Assembly: GCA_027317105.1 (NCBI GenBank)
Contig: DAHVFH010000049.1
Location: 1 to 35,950, forward strand
Reading direction: 5' to 3'
DNA length: 35,950 nt
DNA from: Cytophagales bacterium
GTDB lineage: Bacteria > Bacteroidota > Bacteroidia > Cytophagales > Cyclobacteriaceae
This document shows positions 7,903 through 15,371 of this stretch, in pieces; within the stretch, counting starts at the first letter, position 1; each line of letters opens with the position of its first letter. The notes under the pieces were generated by a model. The model saw only the letters and a list, made by a program, of their open reading frames with translations, was not told where the DNA came from and made no database searches. The translations under genes were made by a program, and so were the position numbers.

Positions 7903-8866
7903 TTTGCGCATCATGGATGCCCATCAACTCAGGCAGGGACGTGTCAGGATTTTGCTTCATGTATTCCTTTACCATTTCCCACCCTACCCACGTACCGATG
8001 CGTCCGGGGCATTCATTCCCCACCTCATACGTCTTTGGTCGCTCGGCAACGAAACGTTGCTTCATTTGTTGACTCGTTGAGAACAGTGCTTCATCCTCAA
8101 CCAATCTTTTCCAAATCAAATCCTGATTTGCGTAGGCACCAGCAATTTCCTTAGCGGTATATCCAATAAAAATACTGTCAGGCGTACAGGGAAGCATGTG
8201 TTTGGCAAAATAATAAGCTTTCCCATAAGTAATCATTTCGGCCAGCACGGTATGATCACTAAAGTTTGTCTTATTAAAATCAGTGTCGATCCCGTATAGC
8301 AGTAGAGCCGATGGCACGATGAAATTCTTTTCATACCTGCGAAGCATGTATTCATTCATATCCGGCTTGTACCTTCCGTTTTTGCCGAGAAAATAATCGA
8401 GACTAACAATGATCAAGGTGTCGCTTACATATAAGTCACTTTCGAAACCTGTAATGATGGTTTCAATTCTTGGCACTTTAAATCCAGGATAATAGTAGGT
8501 CATGTTTGAAAATGCCTCACTAAATTTCTCTTTCAATTCTTGCCCATCGGTAAATACCTTCTTTACGTCCATCAATACCGTATCAAGAGCAGGATTGGTA
8601 AACCGTTTGAAATAGTAGTTAATAAAGATAGAGTCGTTGGGATAATTTCTCCTGTTGAAGAAAATGTCGCGCAAGGCCGCATGGTGCGAGAAAAAATTCA
8701 CCAACTGCTGTTTTGTTTTAATAGATGGGAGGGAGTCTTCCAGGGATTTGAAATTCAGCTCAATCTTAATCTCTGGTGAGCGCACACATTCTTCTTCTGG
8801 TGGCTGACAGGAAAAAAATATTAGAATAAAAACCAAAAAATTTAACCGACTAAAATAGTGGATCAT
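7862..8866 (-). CDS. gldB: Gliding motility lipoprotein GldB-like
   Basis: A 334-aa lipoprotein. The N-terminal hydrophobic stretch ends in FFSC with Cys20 as the probable lipidation site. The body matches the GldB family: SDTLIIVSLDYFLGKNGRY in the middle, a helical region with TYGKAYYFAKHMLPCTPD, and a C-terminal PGRIGTWVGWEMVKEYM block followed by LPELM. GldB is required for gliding motility in Flavobacterium and is associated with the T9SS-gliding machinery in the cell envelope; its molecular role is unclear. The presence of a T9SS cargo gene nearby fits. The usual partner gldC is not adjacent here. A small ORF begins within its last codons. Confidence 0.82.
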   Translation of the reverse strand: MIHYFSRLNFLVFILIFFSCQPPEEECVRSPEIKIELNFKSLEDSLPSIKTKQQLVNFFSHHAALRDIFFNRRNYPNDSIFINYYFKRFTNPALDTVLMDVKKVFTDGQELKEKFSEAFSNMTYYYPGFKVPRIETIITGFESDLYVSDTLIIVSLDYFLGKNGRYKPDMNEYMLRRYEKNFIVPSALLLYGIDTDFNKTNFSDHTVLAEMITYGKAYYFAKHMLPCTPDSIFIGYTAKEIAGAYANQDLIWKRLVEDEALFSTSQQMKQRFVAERPKTYEVGNECPGRIGTWVGWEMVKEYMKQNPDTSLPELMGIHDAQNVFRGSKYRPEMD

Positions 8867-8929
8867 AAATTTTAATAATGATTTACTGTTAACGAAAAAA
8901 AGTTGGATTAATTTTGAAAGCTCCTACCA

Positions 8930-10441
8930 TCAAACAGGCATCTTTCCCAATTTCAAAACCTTTCCAGTGCGTAACCTTGTGTCGTTCAAAAGTTTCACAT
9001 TCTGTGAAAGGGACTGACCAAAAGAAGGAACCATTTTTTTCAATTTACTTTGCCACAAGTCGGATTTAATTTCTTTTTTGAAACACCGCGGAAGCAGGCC
9101 GAGCATAATGGAGGCAGCAGTGGAAGCACCTGGTGAAGCACCCAATAAAGCGGCCACCGTGCCATCTTCGGAAACTACTACTTCGGTTCCAAATTCTAAA
9201 ATACCGCCTTCTCTTTTATCTTTCTTAATTACCTGAACGCGCTGCCCTGCATGTTTCAGTTCCCAATCCGCCAACTTTGTTATCGGCACGTATTCTTCAA
9301 GTGCTGCCAGCCGTTGTTCCGGAGTCTGACGCACCTGCTCGATGAGATATTTGGTGAGGGGCAGGTTATGAAGTCCGGCAAAGATCATGGCAATGGCATT
9401 GTCGATGTGAATGGATTCGGGCAAATCCAGCAGCGATCCGTTCTTCAAAAATTTTGTAGAGAACCCTGCAAAAGGACCGAAGAGCAGCTCTCTTTTTCCA
9501 TCAATAATGCGTGTGTCAATATGGGGCACCGACATAGGCGGTGAACCTACCGAAGCTTTTCCGTAAACTTTAGCATGATGCTGTTTTATTAAATCTTCAT
9601 TCAAACATTTAAGCCACAAACCGCTTACCGGAAATCCGCCATAACCCTTTCTTTCGTTGATCTCTGCACGTTGCAATAAGTGCAGCGTGGCACCACCTGC
9701 TCCAATAAAAACAAATTTTGTGTTGACTTTATTCTTTTCGTCCGTTAAATGGCTTTTTGCAAAAACGTCCCAACCTCCTTTACCATCCGGATCAAGATCG
9801 AGGGCTTGATAATTATAATGCACCGTAATTCCAGGCATTTTCTCGAGTTGGCTAAACAAGCTTCGCGTGAGTGTACCAAAGTTCACATCCGTACCCAGAT
9901 CCATGCGTGTTGCTGCCACCTTTTGATTTTCATCGCGACCCTTCATCACTAAAGGCACCCACTGCGAAATCAATTCACGGTCATCGGTGTATGCCATTTC
10001 TTTAAATAACGGACTGGCTTGAAGCGCGTCATATCGCTTTTTCAGATAATTGACATTGTCCTCCCCCCAAACAAAACTAATGTGAGGAACTGAAGAAATG
10101 AATTCGGATGGATCGGGCAAATATTTGTTTTGAACAAGGTATGTCCATAGTTCCTTTGATGCTTCAAATGATTCAGCTATTTTAATAGCTTTAGAAATAT
10201 CAATTGAACCATCTGCATTTTCGGGTGTGTAGTTCAATTCGCAAAATGCAGAGTGACCCGTGCCTGCATTGTTCCAGGCATCAGAGCTTTCCAAGCCTGC
10301 CCTATCCAGGCGTTCAAAAATCTGGATAGTAATTTCAGGGCTCAACTCTTTAAGGATGATCGCGAGGGTAGCGCTCATGATACCCGCGCCCATAAGTACA
10401 ACATCTGTTTTTTTTACCAGCGGACGAATAGCTGTTGACAT
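8930..10441 (-). CDS. mqo: Malate:quinone oxidoreductase
   Basis: A 503-aa FAD-dependent, membrane-associated enzyme that oxidises malate to oxaloacetate and passes electrons to quinone, standing in for or beside NAD-malate dehydrogenase in the TCA cycle. The N-terminal FAD-binding motif is VLMGAGIMSATLA (about residues 15-27). Other family signatures are SSDAWNNAGTGHSAFCELNYTP, VPHISFVWGE, GAGGATLHLLQR, GFPVSGLW and LLGASPGASTAASIMLGLL near the C-terminus. Length matches the standard 490-510 aa family. It is a single gene with 63 nt to gldB downstream and 77 nt to the amidohydrolase upstream. Confidence 0.95.
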   Translation of the reverse strand: MSTAIRPLVKKTDVVLMGAGIMSATLAIILKELSPEITIQIFERLDRAGLESSDAWNNAGTGHSAFCELNYTPENADGSIDISKAIKIAESFEASKELWTYLVQNKYLPDPSEFISSVPHISFVWGEDNVNYLKKRYDALQASPLFKEMAYTDDRELISQWVPLVMKGRDENQKVAATRMDLGTDVNFGTLTRSLFSQLEKMPGITVHYNYQALDLDPDGKGGWDVFAKSHLTDEKNKVNTKFVFIGAGGATLHLLQRAEINERKGYGGFPVSGLWLKCLNEDLIKQHHAKVYGKASVGSPPMSVPHIDTRIIDGKRELLFGPFAGFSTKFLKNGSLLDLPESIHIDNAIAMIFAGLHNLPLTKYLIEQVRQTPEQRLAALEEYVPITKLADWELKHAGQRVQVIKKDKREGGILEFGTEVVVSEDGTVAALLGASPGASTAASIMLGLLPRCFKKEIKSDLWQSKLKKMVPSFGQSLSQNVKLLNDTRLRTGKVLKLGKMPV

Positions 10442-10518
10442 TGAATGTTATCTTTTTGAATTATAGGTGAGCTGCCTTTTAAAAAACTTAAAGTAATCCA
10501 TTACTATTAAATTAAGAA

Positions 10519-11844
10519 TCATTTGTAGCGTTTGCCTTTCTTGACTACAATTTTTACATCCTGAAGTAAATCAATATGTCTCAATACATCACCTTTCACG
10601 GCAATAATATCTGCGAACTTGCCTTCGCTGACTGTACCATAATCTTTATCCACGCCCATGGCAACCGAAGGCCAATACGTAGCGGCTCGTAACGTGTACA
10701 TCGGATCCAAACCAAATTTATTTACCCACACATCCAATTCGTTCCAAGTGCTTTGGCTATGGAATTTCATCGGGATCCCACTGTCGGTTCCTATCAGCAA
10801 TACCACTCCTGCATCTTTCAATTGCTTTACTTTTCGCTCCAACGTAGGCTTCCGTATTGGGTTGAGTTGAAAGTAAGAAAGCTGACCGGGTTTAGAAATG
10901 GATTTTTTTATGTCGGCAACAATGGAGTCCGGTAAATCCAGCTTCCACGATTCATTGTCAAGTGCTTCCGGATTGTCGCGAACGTATTCATAATTAAAAA
11001 GTCCCTCGACTGTTGGCGTCCAGAATAAAGGGCCAAGATTCATTTTGGCTGTTCGTTCTTTAATCAGTGCCATGATGTCTTCAGGATATTCTGGGGCAGC
11101 AGCCAAACCCGTATGCTCAAAACAATCAACACCTGCCTTCATGCCCCTGCGAATCTCTTCCGGACGGTGTGAATGCGCCACAACTTTTAATTTGTTCTTA
11201 TGCGCTTCCTCCACAATCGCCATGCATTCGCTTTCCGTCATTTCATCCTGATCAATAAGTTTTATGCAATTCACTCCGGCCTTCACAAGTTGCCTTATTT
11301 TGGAGCGTGCATCTTCCACTCCGTTCACACCCCAGCGAAAAGCTTCTGTGCCAGGATAAGGCGCATGCTGGACAAATGGCCCTGACATGTACATGGTAGG
11401 ACCAGGAAGTTCACCTTTATTAATCCGATCACGCACAGAAATACTGGCTTCTAGTGGGCCTCCTAAATCACGGGCACTGGTGATTCCTGCAAGTAACAAT
11501 TGATGAGCCGATGCAGGCATGATCACATCTTTTGCCGCCTTCAAATAGGTTTTATCCCAGTGGGTGTAATCGCTATGACCATTGATATACAAATGCACAT
11601 GCATATCCCACAGACCCGGTAGTACGCTCATGCCTTCAGTAGATATGATTTCCGCTCCTTTGGGTATTCCAAGTGTCCCCACTTGCCCGATGGATTTAAT
11701 CCGTTCTCCTTCAATGATAATAATCGAGTTTTGTAGCGGCTTACCACCAAATCCATCGATCAGGGTTCCGCCCACCAACGCTTTTGTTTGAGAAAAGCCT
11801 TTTGATGCCACAAATGCCATTAACAAAAACAATATCTTTTTCAT
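10519..11844 (-). CDS. Exported amidohydrolase (imidazolonepropionase/prolidase-like)
   Basis: A 441-aa metal-dependent hydrolase with a cleavable signal peptide (MKKILFLLMAFVASKGFSQ, cut after about residue 19). The amidohydrolase metal site is complete: His82 and His84 in DMHVHLY, Lys195 in CIKLID (likely carboxylated), His224 or 226 in VAHSHR, His244 in FEHTG, and Asp354 in GTDSGIP. These exported Bacteroidota enzymes resemble Xaa-Pro dipeptidases and imidazolonepropionases by sequence, but their substrates are mostly unknown. It should act in the periplasm or at the outer membrane. It is the first gene of the leftward block and has its own upstream region. Confidence 0.85.
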   Translation of the reverse strand: MKKILFLLMAFVASKGFSQTKALVGGTLIDGFGGKPLQNSIIIIEGERIKSIGQVGTLGIPKGAEIISTEGMSVLPGLWDMHVHLYINGHSDYTHWDKTYLKAAKDVIMPASAHQLLLAGITSARDLGGPLEASISVRDRINKGELPGPTMYMSGPFVQHAPYPGTEAFRWGVNGVEDARSKIRQLVKAGVNCIKLIDQDEMTESECMAIVEEAHKNKLKVVAHSHRPEEIRRGMKAGVDCFEHTGLAAAPEYPEDIMALIKERTAKMNLGPLFWTPTVEGLFNYEYVRDNPEALDNESWKLDLPDSIVADIKKSISKPGQLSYFQLNPIRKPTLERKVKQLKDAGVVLLIGTDSGIPMKFHSQSTWNELDVWVNKFGLDPMYTLRAATYWPSVAMGVDKDYGTVSEGKFADIIAVKGDVLRHIDLLQDVKIVVKKGKRYK

Positions 11845-12049
11845 AAACTGAGAGGTAAATGGTTAGTATCAAACGAAGAATGCATATCGATCCAAAACGA
11901 TCCGTAATATTTAAAGGTGAAAGTAAGAAGGTAACCCTTAACGGCAAAATGAAAATTTATTGGTATCTGAAAAGAAACCAAATGATCTGTGGCAAGTTGA
12001 TTTTTATCCTAACAGAAATACCTCAACTTTGAGGTTAAGAATTGCAATC

Positions 12050-12676
12050 TTGAAACCTTTCAAACACATAGCCGTCTCAGGCAACATTGGCTCGGGGAAA
12101 ACTTCACTCGCTGAAAAACTGGCTAAGCATTATGGGTGGACACCGTTGTTTGAATCGGTTGATACCAATCCCTATCTCCGCGATTTTTACGAAGACATGA
12201 CCCGATGGGCCTTTCATTTGCAGATTTATTTCCTGAACAGTCGTTTTAATCAAGTACGCGTAATCCGCGAAAGTGAAAAGACGATCATCCAAGATCGAAC
12301 TATATACGAAGATGCCTACATCTTTGCGAAAAATCTACACGCGAGTGGGCACATCAACGACCGCGACTACCAAAGTTACCTCGATATTTTTCATTCGATG
12401 ATCAATTTTGTGCATCCTCCCGATCTGTTGATCTATTTGAAGGCTGATATCCCCAAGTTGGTGGAGCTAATCCAGAAACGCAATCGCGATTTTGAATTCA
12501 ATATTAAATTGGAATATCTAAAAACACTGAATGAACACTATGAAGATTGGATCAGCAACTACCCTGGCAAAGTGCTGACCATCGATATGAACCACTTGGA
12601 CTTTGTAAAGAACATCGAAGATTTTTCTTCGATTGTGGAAAAAGTAGACCTTGAATTAAATAGTTTGTTTGGGTAG
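12050..12676 (+). CDS. Deoxynucleoside kinase (deoxyadenosine/deoxyguanosine kinase-like), TTG start
   Basis: A P-loop deoxynucleoside kinase that phosphorylates salvaged deoxynucleosides. The Walker A is SGNIGSGKTSL, the base-recognition motif RWAFHLQIYFL, the DRx motif is QDRTIYEDAYIFA, and the lid carries KRNRDFE. The frame is open further left to 11960 but has no ATG before the P-loop. The TTG at 12050 gives MKPFKHIAVSGN, a 208-aa product of the usual family length, so I choose it. A CAACTTTG box at 12024-12031, close to the TAnnTTTG promoter consensus, would fit this start and rule out the longer version. It converges with the DinB/YfiT-like gene at its 3' end. Confidence 0.88.
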   Translation: MKPFKHIAVSGNIGSGKTSLAEKLAKHYGWTPLFESVDTNPYLRDFYEDMTRWAFHLQIYFLNSRFNQVRVIRESEKTIIQDRTIYEDAYIFAKNLHASGHINDRDYQSYLDIFHSMINFVHPPDLLIYLKADIPKLVELIQKRNRDFEFNIKLEYLKTLNEHYEDWISNYPGKVLTIDMNHLDFVKNIEDFSSIVEKVDLELNSLFG

Positions 12677-12692
12677 CGTTTTGACAGCTACC
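12672..12692. terminator. Weak hairpin between convergent genes
   Basis: GGTAGC (12672-12677) and GCTACC (12687-12692) pair around a 9-nt loop, followed by GTTT on the plus strand. It overlaps the kinase stop codon and ends just before the stop of the convergent gene. The stem is short; a terminator role is only possible. Confidence 0.25.
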
Positions 12693-12694
12693 GT

Positions 12695-13216
12695 TTACCG
12701 CAACAAGACATCGATCTGTGGTTTGTGATGTCCCACATGCTCTCCAAAAAATCGAAGTGTATGTTGAATATTGATCATGCCCATTCGAACATGTTTTAAA
12801 ATTTTTCTGCGGACTTGATCATCCTCGATCTGTTCCAAAAGTTTCTTTAGATCCGCTCTCACCGTATCCCACTCTTCTTCCAATTTTTTAAGATCATTTT
12901 CCTGAGTTGTATTTTCAACCACTACCTTGGGGGCCTTGAATTTCAGTGGCAGCCGCTGAGAGAGGACGAGCAATACCATTTTTAATTCATCCACAAGCCC
13001 TGTATCGGCCAACGTTTCAATCCCTTGAATTTTTTTGGAGATATAGCCCACTGACAATCGCTCGGCTGCGATGAGGTGCGCTACGATTTGATTGATCGAC
13101 CATTTATCGGTAGGATGGCCATTCAATTTTTCATTCGATAGCTTGAGAAGCGGTTGAAGCAACTTTTGACGCTGCGATTCTATGCGTTCGTAGAGGTATT
13201 CGAGCCGAGGGTGCAT
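12695..13216 (-). CDS. DinB/YfiT-like four-helix metal-binding protein
   Basis: A 173-aa predicted four-helix-bundle protein of the DinB-2/YfiT superfamily, not the DNA polymerase also called DinB. The His triad that binds Ni or Zn is visible: His47 in QIVAHLIAAE, and His160 and His164 in GEHVGHHKPQI. KWSINQIVAHL is the typical opening of the motif. Members act as thiol-dependent transferases or are of unknown function; some use bacillithiol. The product is cytoplasmic, with no signal peptide. It is a single gene, convergent with the deoxynucleoside kinase. Confidence 0.82.
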   Translation of the reverse strand: MHPRLEYLYERIESQRQKLLQPLLKLSNEKLNGHPTDKWSINQIVAHLIAAERLSVGYISKKIQGIETLADTGLVDELKMVLLVLSQRLPLKFKAPKVVVENTTQENDLKKLEEEWDTVRADLKKLLEQIEDDQVRRKILKHVRMGMINIQHTLRFFGEHVGHHKPQIDVLLR

Positions 13217-13285
13217 ATTAGAGTTTTAAAGGAAATACTTTTTGGGAGCTTACAAAGGAAAAAAAGCTAAATGATTTTCTATTTT

Positions 13286-14086
13286 TTACCTAATGGACAT
13301 TTTGACTTTTTCCCAATTTATATCAAACGGCAATGCTTGAAAATCATTTCCTACCTTATACCGTCTGGCATTCTCAATTCTTTTGTTGTTATGAGGATGG
13401 GTCATTAGGATTTCAAGATTTTCGTTGTAATCCAAGTCTTTTGAATTAAGTTTTTCAAAAAACCGCGCAAGGTTTTTGGGCGCTATTTTTGCTTTCTCTA
13501 ACAAAGTCAATCCAAATTTATCCGCTTCGGTTTCTTGTTCACGATCAAAGCTATTCCCTATGATTTCCTTAAGTAAGCGAGCTATAAGACTTGGGTCTCC
13601 TCCGGATAAACTTCCTAATATTGCAGCAATTGAAAGCTCTTTTACCAGTTTAGAAACCACGTGTCTTTTCTCAGCATGACCAATTTCATGGGCTAATACA
13701 GCCGCTAATTCTTCAGGTGAATCAGTAAAATCAACTAATCCTGAAAACACATAAATATTACCTCCGGGGACCGTAAAAGCATTGATCTCTTTACTTTTAA
13801 GAATTACAAACTGATAACGATAGGGAGTGCTATCCAGGCCGCGTGTCAACCGATTCGAAATAATGTGAAGGGCAGAGTCTACGGCATTATTCTCAATAAC
13901 AGAATACTGATTCAGAATCATTTCATTAAAAACTTCTCCTAGTTTGTTTTCTTGTTCAAAAGAGATTTTAATGTTTAAGTCAACGTCAGCATTCCAAATT
14001 TTTTTAGAAATGAAATAGCCTGTCACCAAAAGAATTCCTCCAAGTGACAATAAAACCAAAAAATCTTTCAGCAAATTCTTATGCAA
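13286..14086 (-). CDS. M48-family metalloprotease, membrane anchored, TTG start
   Basis: A 266-aa zinc protease with one N-terminal membrane segment (about residues 8-26) and an M48 catalytic domain: zinc motif HEIGH at 133-137, third ligand Glu187 in ETEADKFG, and a C-terminal THPHNNKRI typical of BepA/LoiP-like members. AFTVPGGNIYVFSGLVD before the active site is the classic substrate-groove strand. It probably degrades or helps fold envelope proteins in the periplasm. No ATG is available; TTG at 14086 is the best start because an in-frame stop lies 30-40 nt upstream. It begins 10 nt after the stop of the upstream membrane protein and is the last gene of a three-gene cluster. Confidence 0.88.
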   Translation of the reverse strand: MHKNLLKDFLVLLSLGGILLVTGYFISKKIWNADVDLNIKISFEQENKLGEVFNEMILNQYSVIENNAVDSALHIISNRLTRGLDSTPYRYQFVILKSKEINAFTVPGGNIYVFSGLVDFTDSPEELAAVLAHEIGHAEKRHVVSKLVKELSIAAILGSLSGGDPSLIARLLKEIIGNSFDREQETEADKFGLTLLEKAKIAPKNLARFFEKLNSKDLDYNENLEILMTHPHNNKRIENARRYKVGNDFQALPFDINWEKVKMSIR

Positions 14087-14096
14087 CGGGCTAAGT

Positions 14097-14588
14097 TTAA
14101 AAGGGAGGTTTATTTACCTCACTAACAATTTTTTGACTATTGGTGTCCACCTTAAAAGCAGCTTCGTAGGCTATTTTTCCAAAAAAAAGAAAGTAATACA
14201 TCTTCCCCTGGCGTGCTTTATAGGCAGCGATCAAACCATAAACAAAATAGAGTAAAGTCGCAGATCCAGCAAAGATGGCATAGCCCCAAAACTCAGGTGT
14301 CAATTTCCAATCATCTTTAAAAAATATAGTAACAGACCAAACTACCAACCCCCAATTAATAATAGTTGTTGGAATTTGAGAAAGCAAGGACTGAAGTGAA
14401 TGAAAGTGGATAAACTTACTTTTTTTTCGATTGATATAGAAATAAATAAACGATGCGATCAAGTTAATAATGGGAAGAGGCAAACCAATTGCCACCGCAG
14501 CAAACATCATTAGGTAAGCACCCATTGCATCCTCCTTTTCTCTTTCTGAGATTTCTTCCGGCTGCGGCAAAGAATAATATTCCTCCAT
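14097..14588 (-). CDS. Small membrane protein, DUF4870-like
   Basis: A 163-aa protein with four probable membrane segments (about residues 25-50, 72-92, 100-122 and a shorter one near the C-terminus). The motif HFHSLQSLLSQ after the first hairpin resembles the HA-x-QAL/F-H-x-LQS pattern of DUF4870 proteins. No enzyme motif is visible. It lies between a DUF4389 gene (41 nt upstream) and an M48 protease gene (10 nt downstream), so the three are probably one transcript and may work together in the membrane. The family assignment is by overall pattern and is moderate. Confidence 0.65.
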   Translation of the reverse strand: MEEYYSLPQPEEISEREKEDAMGAYLMMFAAVAIGLPLPIINLIASFIYFYINRKKSKFIHFHSLQSLLSQIPTTIINWGLVVWSVTIFFKDDWKLTPEFWGYAIFAGSATLLYFVYGLIAAYKARQGKMYYFLFFGKIAYEAAFKVDTNSQKIVSEVNKPPF

Positions 14589-14629
14589 TCAGAATAGGGA
14601 TTTTTTTGTTAAACGACAATGTTACAGAA

Positions 14630-15211
14630 TCAATCCAAAGAAAATGGCGGGTACGTATCTGTCATGTTTCCTAGATAGAGCCTAACGCGCGTGCTCCAGC
14701 GCAACGTGCCGACCACAAAATTATGAAGGGAAACCGGCAGTTTTCCTGTAAACAAAATAATCCACCAACCCAAAAACAAGGAAACTAAAACACCAAGTCC
14801 CAAAAATAACAAAGCAAAGCCATGGGGTATAAGTACATAAAGCCAACCAAAAAATAATCTTAAAAGCGTTGTGCCTCGACTTATGGATTCAGGATAAGGA
14901 ATTTCAATCTGTACTTTATCATCTGTTCCACTAACCCCAAACGCTGGGTATCCGTCTTCAAGATTATACATTCGTGTATTTAATCGTATCTGCCACCGGA
15001 TCAGGCCCACTTGAAATTCAAAAAAACTTTGAGGATATCGGCCAGTAAACAAAATAATCCAAAATGAAATGAAACTTAATATAGCCCCCCAGAGCCCTGT
15101 AAAGAAAAGCAAAAAGCCGTGAGGTAAGCCAATATAAAGCCAGCCAAAGAATGTTCTTAAAAGCAACTCTCCACGAGAAAGCTGCTCGGAATGCTTAATT
15201 TCAAAATTCAT
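14630..15211 (-). CDS. DUF4389 membrane protein with internal duplication
   Basis: A 193-aa membrane protein made of two similar halves. Each half has an RG-x-x-LLR-x-FFGWLY opening (residues about 14-25 and 107-118), PHGF, two hydrophobic segments, WIILFTG-x-x-P, and a final GLIRW or GTLRW with R-x-x-x-Y. This repeat is the DUF4389 signature. Function is unknown. It is the first gene of a minus-strand cluster with the DUF4870-like protein and the M48 protease. In its C-terminal half the sequence ends with DTYPPF, mirroring DGYPAF of the first half. Confidence 0.8.
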   Translation of the reverse strand: MNFEIKHSEQLSRGELLLRTFFGWLYIGLPHGFLLFFTGLWGAILSFISFWIILFTGRYPQSFFEFQVGLIRWQIRLNTRMYNLEDGYPAFGVSGTDDKVQIEIPYPESISRGTTLLRLFFGWLYVLIPHGFALLFLGLGVLVSLFLGWWIILFTGKLPVSLHNFVVGTLRWSTRVRLYLGNMTDTYPPFSLD

Positions 15212-15320
15212 AGCGTTTGGTGTTTAGGTTGTGTGACAAAAGGTAGTAAATAATAGTTAGGTAAAAAACTTTGCTTTCTGATAAAAATATTCAAACCGAA
15301 GCAACCTTACAGTTCAGCAC

Positions 15321-15353
15321 AAAAAAGGCCGATCAAAAATGATCGGCCTTTTT
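15321..15353 (-). terminator. Strong terminator after infB
   Basis: AAAAAGGCCGATCA (15322-15335) and TGATCGGCCTTTTT (15340-15353) form a perfect 14-bp stem with an AAAA loop, with U-rich ends on both strands. It lies 19 nt past the infB stop and should end the rimP-nusA-infB transcript; it can also work on the plus strand. Confidence 0.9.
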
Positions 15354-15371
15354 CAGTATCTATTGGTTTTA

